Below, piece after piece: positions 50,012 to 61,400 of a stretch of 64,000 nucleotides of DNA; within the stretch, counting starts at the first letter, position 1; the number at the start of each line of letters is the position of its first letter. Origin of the DNA: Edaphochlamys debaryana (taxonomy: Eukaryota > Chlorophyta > Chlorophyceae > Chlamydomonadales). The stretch covers positions 682,001 to 746,000 of the forward strand of contig JAEHOE010000046.1 in NCBI GenBank assembly GCA_016858145.1, given 5' to 3'. The notes beneath the pieces were generated by a model that was not told the origin of the DNA, did no database searches, and was given only the letters and a program-made list of their open reading frames with translations. The translations under genes and the position numbers were made by a program.

Positions 50012-50761
50012 TGTCCTTGCTTCAGAGTGGGGGCGGCGTAAAGCGGAGCGGAGCCAATGGGTGGCGGATGAGTGCTGATGAAGCCCCAGCCTTCCAGCCG
50101 CGTGGGGAGCTTTGCTGCGGCAAAGACTTCTGTCGGACTTGGTGCACTTGGCTTGCGGATTCGGCCACCTGCTAAACCGGCGGTGGGAGACGGAAGGGGA
50201 GGGCGTGGGTTGGCGGGGTTTGACGAGAACAACGCGGTAGGTGGGTTGGCGGGGGTTCGGCGGCTGGGGCACCTTGCAGTCCCCCAGGGGCCCAGGTCCC
50301 CGTCGAACCTCCGTTCGGGAGGCAATCCGCTAAAACCCTTGTCGGGGGCTGTTGTGCTCCTGCGTTACTGCTGTAAGCACTGCTCAGATCAGCGAGCGCC
50401 CGCTAGCGCCGCCTTCCGCGTGCCGGTTGCTGACTGCGCAACTACTGGTCCATCGGGATGGCCAGCCACGAACTCCTCGCCCGAGCGCCGATGGGGCCGC
50501 CGGCAGCACCTAGCAGTTACGACCACTGCAGGCTACAGCGCCATGCTCAGCGCGACTCGAGGAGCGTGCCGTGCTCGCGCGGCTCGGCATCAAGCTGTGC
50601 GGCCATCGTACACTGCTGGCCCGGGTCTTAAGCCGCGCGGGCGCTCTCCGCCGCTTTTACTTGCCCTCACCGACTCAACAACTCACAGCTCTGATACCTG
50701 CGCTCTCAAACACAGGCTTCCAAGCCCTCCGCAACTCCTAAAACCCCGCTTCACTTCCAGG

Positions 50762-51353
50762 ATGGCTCGCCCCAACCAGTCCCGCTTCGCTTTCGCGGCG
50801 CTCAGCCCGGACGCTCTGAGCTCGCAGGACAAGAAGTGCAAGCGGTGAGTCGCCGGGGGCAGCGCTTGCGGCGCCTGCGACCGAATGTGTGTCGCGCGTA
50901 ACCGCGCTTGGCCGCGGCTCAGATTTAGGCCCTCGGATCCCGGCTATGGGTTCATATGATGGATGCAAGGCAATATGAGGCATTTCCCGCGGTGGCGCTT
51001 GCCAGCCTCCCGGGCGGCCATCCCGGCCTGCACCATGTCGCCGCGCATGAAGCAATTGGCTGACGGACCCGTGCCCTTCCCCGCACCTCGCCCACCCCAG
51101 GTTCACTCGTGCCGCCTCTCCTGCTGTAAGCCCAAGCTCCGGCGCCGACAGCCCCGTCCAGCCCCAGCTGCCGTCGGCCTTCTCCTACCCACCGGCCTGG
51201 CGCCCCCAAGACCCCACCCGCGTCGACAGCTCCGTCGCCGCCTCCTTCTGGCAGCCCACGCACGTCGTGGTGTGGCACGAGTACGCGCTGCAGGGCTCCT
51301 GGTGGCCGCAGGCGGTAGTGCCGGCGGCCGTGGCGTCGGCGTGGGGGCATTGA
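50762..51353 (+). CDS. Small two-exon gene of unknown function, right repeat copy
   Basis: Exon 1 50762-50844 ends in phase 2 at a GTGAGT donor; exon 2 51101-51353 follows CACCCCAG. Together they encode 111 residues, identical to the left copy except H for Q in the stretch VVVW(H/Q)EYALQG. Upstream within the repeat (50302-50761) there is room for a promoter and 5' UTR, and TGTAA closes the unit at 52042. No known domain. The Trp-rich C-terminal half (FWQPTHVVVW, GSWWPQ) is the most distinctive part. Confidence 0.6.
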
Positions 51354-52041
51354 GACCGAGAACCGTCCAGCATGCGCATCACCTCTCAACCCTCGTCTCT
51401 GCAACGGGCCCCTCCCAAGTCCTGACCGAGCCTCCGTACCGCCTTCCTGCATGTGAATCCCCGGTGATCAACTAGTCAAGACGCTGGCAGCTACCTAGTA
51501 ACTGTGGCTGAAGGTCTGCAGGAGGGCGCACTAGGCCCCGATCACACAATAGATAGTGGCCCAGCCCCTTGCTGATGCGATGCAAGGGCTGTGCAGGCCA
51601 GGATAGCCCTTCGCATCTAGATATTTATTCATTGCCTCTAGCACATCTTTAGAGGGCCGCCTAGGATGGCGTCCCCAACTTCTAGCCCTGACATAGACCC
51701 AGCCCAGAGCCCTGGAGCTGTACCGGGTATTGATTTCTTCGCCCAGCATAGGGGCCCGTTTGGACCGCCCCCTGCTTAGAACCGGGTATGAGTTCCCGTG
51801 ACCTGTGTCAACAGTATGACGGCGTAGTGACCAGTGACGTTTAAAAGCGTGGGTTTGGACCGATGGCATTAGTGCAATGTGAGTGCCCCTGAATTGAGGG
51901 CAACGGGTATTCGTGTGTGACTGATGGGACCAGCCCAACTTAACGTGTGGGGCTTGACGTTGTAGAATACGGACACGACTCGGACTGAAGTGAACGTGCG
52001 GGCCCAAGGCCCACGCATGATTGGGGTGGGCTCCAAAGATA

Positions 52042-52046
52042 TGTAA
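52042..52046 (+). terminator. TGTAA signal of the right small gene
   Basis: About 690 nt after the stop at 51353 and at the distal edge of the repeat; the left copy has the same signal. Confidence 0.5.
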
Positions 52047-52065
52047 CACCCCGCCGAAGCTGCAG

Positions 52066-52555
52066 TCCTTTTGCCCACTGTGCCCCTGGAGCTGCTCCAC
52101 AGTACGCGGCCTTTCTGGGCCCTACCAACCGCGTTCAAGTCTGAGTGCCTGACCTGTAACTCGGTGTCGTGCCACGGCGTGTTGCAAGCTTCCTGCCAGT
52201 TGCCATCTCGGGCAGCACAGTTAGCACAAAGCGTGACTCGCCTTCTTTGCTTACACTCTCTCCGATGGCCACAGCACCAGCAATCCAGGCCACCGGAGCT
52301 CTTCCAGATCCTGCACTCCCTGCTCTCATGCCTTGCCTGCGGATGCCATAAACGTTCTGCTAACTCGCCGCGAGCATGGCGCACGGCAAAGCCATGTACT
52401 GCCTCGTACCGCAGATGCCCCATCTCTCCAGCCCGCCGCCTCCCGCCCCAGCCCTCCTCCATCGCAAAATGCCTCACCCCTGCGCTCAACCTCAAGGGCA
52501 GTGCCAGGCGCCCCCCCACCAAAATTGCAACAGTGCCCGCGTGCCTCGTCCTATG
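52066..52555. other. Spacer between right repeat and methyltransferase gene
   Basis: Unique sequence with no gene that I can support on either strand. The long minus-strand frame crossing into the repeat has no recognisable motif. Confidence 0.5.
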
Positions 52556-52560
52556 TTACA
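52556..52560 (-). terminator. TGTAA signal of the methyltransferase gene
   Basis: TTACA on the plus strand, about 390 nt beyond the stop at 52946. Confidence 0.65.
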
Positions 52561-52945
52561 GTCCGTAACCGTGTGTCATAGCGTGTCACTCCGCATGGTC
52601 AAGTCTGTCTGCTTTCCCCTACACCCCCACCCCCCCGCGACCGCCCCCAAATCAGAAGGTCGGAGCACCCACGTCCAACCCAGCCCAGTCCGTCCCACCC
52701 ACAATAGCCCCGGCGCTTGCCGGTTGGACCCTCCGTGCACTTACGCAGAAGCACCTTCAGGAGCGGAGTTGCGAAAAGCTTCGCTTGGTGCGCCCTCCAC
52801 GCAGCCTCACGGCTGCTTCCTCTGGAGACGCGCCACCGTGCTCCGCTTGCTGCTTGCCGCATCCTGCGCCAGGCACCGCTCCACCCTCCCCCGCCCGGCC
52901 CCTCCCCATGCCGCCAAAACCCGTTCCGGCTGTGGGACGAGGCGC

Positions 52946-55900
52946 TCATACCTGGGCGCCCACAGGCGTGCGGACGTCTGCGGTGCTGGCGGCGGCCGGC
53001 TGCGCCGAGGGCAGGGCCTTGGTCCCCGTGATCATGCCGTACTGCATCAGGCCCTTGTCGAAGGCCTGGTCGGGGAAAGGGCAGGCAGGGGGAGTCCTCA
53101 GGGCAGGAAAGGCGCATCCCGAGAACGTCGAGCCGGGAAACGCATCCCAAACTCCAGGGCCTCTCTCAGCGTGCTAGCCTGTCAGCCCCTCGGAAGCTGC
53201 AAAGCCCACACTCCGTTCTCCTTGAGCTCGGCCTTGCCCTCCTTGAACCCCACGTGGTGCACGCCCCTAAGCAATACCCGTAAGCCTCCTCCCCGGGCCC
53301 ACCTGTTGCATGCGCTCCAGCTTCACCTCCCCCTCCCCCCACCCCAGCTCTGCCCCGCCCCTGCCCCTTGCCGCACCCTTTACCCCATCCCCGCTCCAAT
53401 GCCGCACCCCTGAAGCAACCCTTCACCCCGGACCCCTTCACCCCACCCCTCTGATGCTTGATCCCTCAAGCCACCTCCCTCGGACCCGGCCCCACCTGGT
53501 GCATGCGCTCCAGCGTGACGATCTCGCGCACCGTCTTGTACCAGATGCGGGGGCCCTTGAACACCACGATCCAGGGGTCGAACACGCCCACCCAGATGCT
53601 GTGCCGCCACGAGGCAATCGTGTTCTTGACCCAGTCCTCCTCCTTGACGTTGCTCATCTTGCCCGTGCCCTGCAGCACACACCGAGGGGGGCGGGGGTTG
53701 TGCGAGCTGAATGTAAGGTTGTGTATACTGGCAGGGGGAGATGAGGGCACGCGGATGGCAGGGGACCCCAGAGCTTCTGGCCCTCGCGCCGTGCAGCCCT
53801 TGCGCTTCATTTCCCCCAGCCGGGCCCGCATCCAATCCATGCCGGCAACGCAGTCACTCCGGTTCCAAGTGGGTGTAGGTTGAACCCGGGAAGCAATGGA
53901 GTGTCCAAGCCCCATCCGGGCCCCCGCCGCCCCCACCGGGCCCGTCCAGGCCCCGCCCAGGCCCACCCGCATGAGCCGCCCGAACTCCTCGATGGAGATG
54001 AAGTACGGGTGGGCCCACTCGTCGTACAGGAACTGCAGATCCGCCTTGTCCTGCTCAGTGAAGGGCCTGGAACCCTCCTCTCGCTGGCACCAGCACGCAA
54101 TCACCAGCGTGCCCCCCGGCTTGAGCACGCGGGTCATCTCCTCCACGTACCTGCGGTGGCGGTTGGGGAGGTGGGGTGGGGGTGTGAGGGCGGATGGCGG
54201 TGGTTGTTGGGGAGGTGGGGTGGCGGATTGAAGGCGGAGGGTAGGTGAGTGGAGGTTGTGGTGGGATGATGGCAGGCAACGAAGGCCTTGGTACGCGAGG
54301 CGTTGGCAGAGGTGGTCCGGCCACGTGTCGGGACACACATGCGCCCCTCCGCCGCCAGACAGGGGGCCCTGGACCCCACCCTGAAGCCCCAAGACCGCTC
54401 CGTCTGCCGAGGCCCTCGCCGCCCGGGGCACCCATGCGACCGCCAGCCCCCGTCCGCATCTGCGCAAGCCATGCTTGAGGCGCCCTGTCATTCCCTCCTC
54501 ACGACCCCCGCTCCCACCACCCGCGCTGCCCGCTCCCCTCGAAACCCGCCCTCCTCTTCCCCAGCCGAGCCCCCCCTCCCCGCTCCCCGCCGCTCACTTT
54601 TTCTTGTCCGGCATGTGCTCGCCACTCTCACAGGCCCACACCAGGTCGAACGAGTCATCCGGAATGTCCATCTTCAGGGCGTCCATGACCTGGGGGGGTG
54701 GAGGGGAAGGCCGAGATGAAGCTCAGATAGCAGGCGGGCGGGCGGGAGGGAGACCGAGAGGGGTCTCAGAATGGAGTTGCGGGGGAGGGATGGGGGGGCA
54801 GGGCGTCCATGCCCGGGGGGGGAGCGGAGAAGTGGAGCAGCGGAGAAGTGGGAAGCAAGTCAGGACACAGCAACCTGAGTCCACCCCACCGGAGCAGGCC
54901 GCTTCAGCCCTCCTGGCCACAGCTCAGGCTGCTCCCCACTCGGTTCGACACGGCGGTCCACTCCAACCCCGCAGCTCAGGCAAGGCCCCCCACCAATGCT
55001 TGCGCCTAGTCCCCATGCCAAACAGCGCTCGGAGCCTCAACACCACCTCCTGCCCCAGAGGTTTTACGGCCGTAGGGGGTTAAGCACAGACCACCGGTAG
55101 CAGTCAGTGGCCCGCGGGGACCAAGCCCAGTGCCCCTGGTGTAATCTGACATGGTCTCCCTCCCCTTCTACTCCATGCCCCTGCTCCCCTGTTGATGCGG
55201 GCCACCCACAGCCCCTGTTCCACGGTCTCTGACAACCCCCATGACCTCGGCCAGCCTTGAGGAAGGCGCCCCTAACCTTGTCTAAGCCCGGCGGACTATC
55301 CCAGGCGATGACAGCGCAACTCCAGCCTGACCTGACCCCCTGAGACACCCAGGGACCTGCTTTTGTAGCACAGACGCCCGTACCAAGGCCCCAGTCAAGC
55401 CGTCCCCATGCTGCTGCCTTGAACACCTCTGCCCCTCGCCGTGCGGCACACAACCGGGTGAATGCCCAGCAGCTGTCCCCGCGTCCAAGGCTGTTCCTGG
55501 GACTGCTGAACGTATGCTCCAGCTCGGCAACGCCATCAGCAGCCGTACTGTGCCGCCCCCTTACTTGCGGAGACCCGCCCGATCACACCTGCGTGCTGGC
55601 CCAGCCCCTGTGTGCCCCTGTGTGCCCCTGTGTGCCCCTGTGTGCCCCTGTGTCTGCCTTTGTCAGTACGCTTCTAGCAGGACCTGGCATGCGCTGGCAA
55701 CCCAGCTCTCCGAACACCTTGCCCCGTACACCCCGAGGAAGGGGCCTGAGATGCTTGCAGCCATCCGCATGGATCCTTCACAACCACGCGTACCGTAAGC
55801 TGCTGACGCTCAGGCCGAACCCAGGAACCCGAACGGGCCCACCCCGTGCTGAACAGAGCGAGCTCACCGTGAACTTTACGTTCGTGACGCCCTGCTCCTT

Positions 55901-56795
55901 GGCCAGCTCCGTACCCCGCTGCACCTGCTTCGGAGACAGCGTGATACCTGTGGAGAGGGCAAAGTAGAGTAGTTCAGGCGGTCTTTAAAGGAGGTCCAGG
56001 TGATGAGGTGCAAAGGGGAGGAGAGCGGGACGCAGGTCGTGGATGTGTGCTTGGCCGTGGTGCATGTGACCCAGACCCCCCAGCCCCAGCCCCAGCCCCA
56101 TCATACGAAGTCTTGCAGCGCACATTATACCCCACATCAGTCTACCCCACATCAGTGAACAATACACGAAGGACCAAAGGCTCACCTGTGACCTGGGCGT
56201 CCCTGAACTTCTTGGCGAGGTGACGGCTGGTCCCGCCAAACCCGCAGCCCACGTCCAGGATGGTCTTGGGGTTCTGAGCGCCGCTAAACCTCAACATCTC
56301 ATCGACGAAGTCGAACTTGGCCTGCTTGAAGTCCTTCTTCAGGTATCCCCGCGCCAGCTCCTCGTCCGAGTAGTATCCGAGATGGATGTGCTCGCCCCAG
56401 TAGTACTCCAGCACGCCCTCCTCCGTCCACGCATCGTACTCCTGGCCCACATTGTTGTCATACTTGCGCGACGGCGTGTCCAGCACGCGCTTGATGGCAT
56501 ACAGGGTGAGCCCGAGGCCCGCGACGCCAGCGAGCACCGTCGGGTCGACGCCTGCTAGGCTGGATGGTGCGCTGGTCGTCGCCGTCGACGCCTCGGCGAG
56601 CTGGTAGACCTCCTGCGCTGAGCGCGTCACGCTGCTGCGAGCGCTGGTGGTCACTACCGCCTCAGAATGGACATCACCCTGAGCCCGCGTAGCCGTGCGA
56701 TTGCAGGCTCGCCGCGTGTGTGAAGGCGAACACCCTGGCTGCGACCTAGCTGGCGCTGCCCGGCCAACATCGCCGCGGAGAGCGCGACCAAGCAT
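52946..56795 (-). CDS. Plastid SAM-dependent methyltransferase, cyanobacterial MPBQ methyltransferase-like
   Basis: Six exons (56186-56795, 55868-55947, 54598-54689, 53967-54150, 53496-53669, 52946-53065) give 419 residues. The first ~85 are Arg/Ser/Ala/Thr-rich (transit peptide), then a hydrophobic segment (LAGVAGLGLTLYAI). The catalytic part has LEYYWGEHIHLGYY, SAM motif I ILDVGCGFGG (about 179-188), GITLSPKQVQR, CESGEHMPDK, VLKPGGTLVIACW, and a C-terminus with YKTVREI and LMQYGMITG. These match the cyanobacterial 2-methyl-6-phytylbenzoquinone methyltransferase and gamma-tocopherol methyltransferase family, not the archaeal-type plant VTE3. The likely role is tocopherol/plastoquinone ring methylation in the plastid; the exact substrate is inferred. 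Introns are long (238, 1,178, 447, 297 and 430 nt). Confidence 0.82.
55605..55653. repeat. 10-bp tandem repeat TGTGCCCCTG in a methyltransferase intron
   Basis: Four full copies plus partial flanks within the 1,178-nt second intron (54690-55867). Confidence 0.8.
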
Positions 56796-58419
56796 GATGT
56801 CCTACTTGCAGCTCTACCCAAACGTGCAAGCTCTAAAGCTGGTAGAGTTCAATTGCTTACACACGTTCTACTTGGTGTGCTGGGGGAGACAAACAACAAG
56901 ATGAGACGGTCGCTGTTTTGGCCGCAGGAATGAGAGGCCGCGCGAAATGGCTGGTCGGTCGGCCACCACAGACCCAAATGCCCGGCAGCCCGCTACTCGT
57001 CGTAATGCAAACTTAGTGGCTCTCTGCCTAACTGCGCTCCGTTGCACCAGCTCAGCGCGCTCGCAGCGCGTGTCGCTAACTCGTCTCCCCGCTCAGCACC
57101 ACGCGCTCCCCCCGCCGCATAACTCCACGCTGGCCTCTGCCATCACCCCCCCCCTCCTACAAGCCTCCTGGCAGATGCGTTTTGATAACCCCCTCGCGAG
57201 CCATTTGTGTCGCCCTCTCTCTGTCCCCTTGCCTACCCTTTTGCCGTCTTCTGCGCCCTGAGATAGCTCCCTGAGAGTAACTGGCCTTGCCGCCCCGGCA
57301 AGGGGAGGGTCATGTGGGCAAGTGGGCGTCTAAGCACGGTACTACTATAACTCTTGATTGCGCGCCTGTATCTTGCTCTTGATGGGAGGGCCGTTGCGCG
57401 TGAGGGAGGCCCGGGGAAAGGAGACACGGGAGACGAGTTACGCGAAAAGCCGGCCAGCAAATGCAACAAGTGCACTGGTCGGCAACCATCCGCAGCCCTG
57501 CTCTTGCGAGCCTAATGCGGCGTCACCTTACCAGGCAGCATAACGAAGCCCTCCAAAACCGCCCGAAGCCGTCCGAAGCCTCCCACCCACGAGTTACCTG
57601 GGGCAGGTTACCTGAGCGTGCGGGTCGAGTGCGCAGCGTCTCCGGCGGCTCGCTATAGGCCCAGACCCGCCCAGCATCATCATACAGACCTGAACGTGAA
57701 GGGAGAAGCGCCGTGGCAGACGCGAAGGAGAAGGAGTCAGCCATCGAACATGCGCCAAGCCAGGGCGACGGCAGAAGCAGCAACAAGAAGCCTACGAGCC
57801 GCCGGAGACTGCGCGGGAGACACGAAAGAGGGCACCGAGCGGGGCAGGAGCCAGCAACGAGGACACGGCGCGGGCCGTACGGCACCCAGGACCCGGGTGG
57901 AAAAGTTACGCGGGCAGGAAGGGGTGGAGAGAGGGGTGCAGTCCGACGGGGGGCCCGGGGGGGAACTGGGGGCATTCGGCTTGTACGTGCGTGACGTGTC
58001 GTGCGTGTCGTGCGCCGTCCTGCATTACCGGAGAAACGCTGACTCGGAAGGACCACTGATGTGCGATAGAGGGCCTGCGAGTGGCCGTGTCGGAGATGGA
58101 GAGCAGATGCAGACGAGTCATGAACGGGACGGCACCTAGTGGGTGACTGGAGTCGCTGGAGTTGATGGGCCGTTTGGGTCGCTCGACTGCGCCAAGTCAC
58201 TCACGACGACGCGACAAGCTTTACATTGGCGAATAGAGACAAGTTCCAGCTACCCAGAGCAATCGGGTAGCAGAACAGCCGGCAGGCCGACAAATTATGG
58301 AATTGAAAGCTGCAGGTGCACGACAGCTGTTGTTGCAAGTCTTCGCTTGTGCGCGTCCCACAGCTTACCTGCGAGTTACAGTATCTGGTGTGCATAGTGT
58401 TGTGAACATTTGCAAACTC
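56796..58419. other. Intergenic region upstream of two divergent genes
   Basis: Contains the promoters of the methyltransferase (-) and the wall glycoprotein (+). The only coding-like piece is a minus-strand frame from ATG 57744 (MADSFSFASATALL) with possible donors, but I could not build a multi-exon model, so no gene is called. Confidence 0.45.
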
Positions 58420-61400
58420 ATGGGTATGAGGAGTCGTGCGGCCGTAGGGCCAGCGTTAGCAGCATGTCTGCTTCTAGGCTGCGTGGCGTCACTGCTAACA
58501 GGAGAGGCTCTCAGAACTGGCTCTAGAGATCTTCTTCAAGAAGGTAGGCATTGATTGAGGCGCTGGTCAGCCTCCCCAGCTGCCACTCGCGACCAAAAGC
58601 ATGTCCGCCGACTGCCGCAGGGCACGCAACTCGCGGGCTCCTGCAGACAACAAGTAAGCCCAACGAGGATTGGAGCCACAGCTTAACTCGGCCCTTCCAG
58701 TTGTTTGAGGGTCTGCCGACTCACGCGCTCTTGCCGGCCTTCCCCTGCGTTTACGCAGGGCCACCCCCCTCTCCACCAAAGCAGCGGCCACCTCCATCAC
58801 CACCAAAAGTAGGCTAGCTTGCATCAAAATGACTTGCCATGGGCAGTCCTGCCCCTGGCCTTATGAGCCTAGACCGGAAGTGCGAAGGACACACTGGGCC
58901 CTTCTGAGAAACCCTGGGCTAACCGGCCAGTTCCCACGCCATTCCAATGCCTCCGCCATTTATTGATGGGCGCCGCCGTGCCTCTTCCTGTCCTGCTCTG
59001 CAGGGTCGGCCGCCACCCTCCCCACCCAAGGATAAGTCGCCACCCTACGTCAGGTCTCCTCCCTCGCCTCCTAAGGAGAAGTCCCCACCGTACGTAAGGT
59101 CTCCTCCTTCGCCTCCCAAGGAGAAGTCCCCGCCGTACGTGAGGTCGCCACCCTCGCCTCCTAAAGAGAAGTCCCCGCCATACGTGAGGTCGCCCCCCTC
59201 GCCTCCTAAGGAGAAGTCCCCGCCATACGTAAGGTCCCCTCCCTCACCCCCTCGCGAGAAGTCCCCGCCATACGTCAAGTCTCCTCCCTCGCCGCCCCGG
59301 AGCAAGCCCCCGCCGTCCCCTCCCCGGTCTAAGCCTCCTCCCTCGCCTCCACGCGAGAAGTCTCCTCCCTATGTGAGGTCTCCTCCCTCCCCACCCAAGG
59401 AGAAGTCGCCACCCTACGTCCGGTCCCCTCCCTCGCCCCCACGTGAGAAGTCCCCACCATACGTCAGGTCTCCACCCTCGCCTCCCAAGGCGAAGTCCCC
59501 GCCATACGTCAAGTCCCCGCCGTCCCCGCCGCGGAGCAAGCCCCCGCCTTCCCCTCCCCGGACCAAGCCCCCTCCCTCGCCGCCCAAGAGCCGGTCCCCG
59601 CCAGCCGGCGCCGCCTCCATCGATCTATCTCCTCCTGTTCGTGCAGAGGTGAGTCCGCACTGCGCGGTTATGGGCCTGCGGCCAGGGCGACGCAAAAATG
59701 CAATGAGAGAAAGCGGTGCGAAGGTGCAGAGTGGTGTAGCGGCTGGACTGTTTGTTTCCATTCTCTGGCGTAGGGTGTCAATTCTTGCAGCTTGACTCAG
59801 CCTGCGGGCGCGTGCACGCCGTGCCCTGCAGGTGATCTCTCCATCGCCCTCGCCTCCCCCCTCACCGCCACCGCCCTCGCCTCCGCCGCCCCGCCCGCCG
59901 CCTCCACCGTCGCCGCCACCACCGCCCTCGCCGCCGTAAGTCTGTATCCTCCCTGCCCTGCCCTGGCCTATCCGGGCCCCGCCTGTCCGGGCCTGGCCCT
60001 TCACAAAGTCCTTTGCTCACACCCCTTCCTTCGGGCCCCGTACCGCTGCCTTTGATCCCCTGGTGGCCCCAATCACGCAGGCCTCCATCGCCCAGGCCCC
60101 CACCGTGAGTCACTGGGGCTTTCTTCACACCTGGCTAGCTCAGTGTCCGCTCCCCGCGTTTTGCATATGTCAAGCCCAGCGCACCTGCCAGCCCCCGCTG
60201 CAAGGGAGCCCCTGCTTGCTGCCGTGCTTTTGCTGCAGCCTGGTAGCCAGGGCTTCTTACCACTGGACCCCTAGGGCTTCACACTTCCAGCCTGCACGCA
60301 CTTTACCCTTGTCACTCTCTTCTCTTCCCGCCCTCTGCCCCCGCAGCATCCTGCCCGGCTTCATTGCCCTCGCCTCCAACCCCCGCGGCTGCCCCAACAC
60401 ACTGACCAAATGCAACAACAACCTGCCCACCTGCGGAGTGTACCGGCCCCAGTCCAACGACCCCAAGTGGACATGTGCGTGTTACGGCGGTGGCATGCCT
60501 GGGGAACGGCTCGGGATCGGACCTACGAAGTCGCTGTACTGATCTAGCACAGCCCCACCTGCCCGGACTGCTCACGACGTCACCTGTGGGCTTGCTGTGC
60601 TTGCCTGCCCGCTCCACCTGCCCACGTGGCTGTGAAGCGAAGGAGACACGCTACAACGGGGGGCCCCGAGCATGCACATTCGTTGGGGCATCCCCGTGCC
60701 CTAGCCCCGCACCCGCAACCCAGCCAGCATCCAGCTGTACTCGGAAGCCCAGCGGTACGCCCTGTCCAGACCGCCTGCACCACCTTCCGTGCTGAGGGCC
60801 GCCCCCCGCCTTGCCCCACCACAACCCCAGGCCACCGGCTGTACTCGGAGGCCCAGGGACGCGTCACTCCCCGTCCAAGCCCGATGCCCTAATCCCCTGC
60901 TAAACCCCCGTCAAACCCTAACCCCCAGGCCACCGGCTGTACTCGGAGGCCCAGAACTTCTATCTGGAGGTGGACGAATTCGAGGGCATCTCCGTGCGCA
61001 GCCAGCTGCGGGACGTGCTGTTCAGCACGTGGGGCTACAGCCAGATCGGGTCCATGGATTACGCTGACTTCGGGGTGAGGTGGGGGCGGGGGGGTGAGGT
61101 GGGGGCGGGGGGGGGGGTGACGTGGGGGAGGGGGCTTTTAGGGGTTGGGCAAGGCGGAGTGCGTCCATGGACTACGCAGTCGTCAGCGTGACGTGAGCGG
61201 GGAAAGCAAGCTAGCTTACTCTAGTGAGGGGGCGCGCGTGAGAGGCAGGGAAGGGGGGGTCGACGGGCGGGGCCATGGGCTACGCAGGCTTCGGGGGGAA
61301 GGGGGATGCGCAGATGGGGGGAAGGGGGAAGGGGGCGTGAAGGGGGATGCGCAGATGGACGGCGAGGCGAGGCGAGGGAAAGGGGCTTCAAGGGGTTGAG

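Larger units (their letters stand above)
50302..52065 (+). repeat. Right copy of the ~1.75 kb inverted repeat
   Basis: Plus-strand counterpart of 23980-25731. It starts at about ACCTCCGTTCGGGAGG and ends at CCCCGCCGAAGC. It holds the same small gene. The two copies point away from each other. Confidence 0.85.

Noticed and set aside
53199..53265. Protein-like frame GVHHVGFKEGKAELKENG in the last methyltransferase intron (minus strand)
   Set aside because: It looks like an exon, but the only acceptor before it gives the wrong phase by one nucleotide, and the enzyme family has no insertion there. It could be a relic or alternative exon.
57523..58200. 225-residue minus-strand open frame
   Set aside because: Only its part after ATG 57744 has coding flavour and I could not connect it to further exons.
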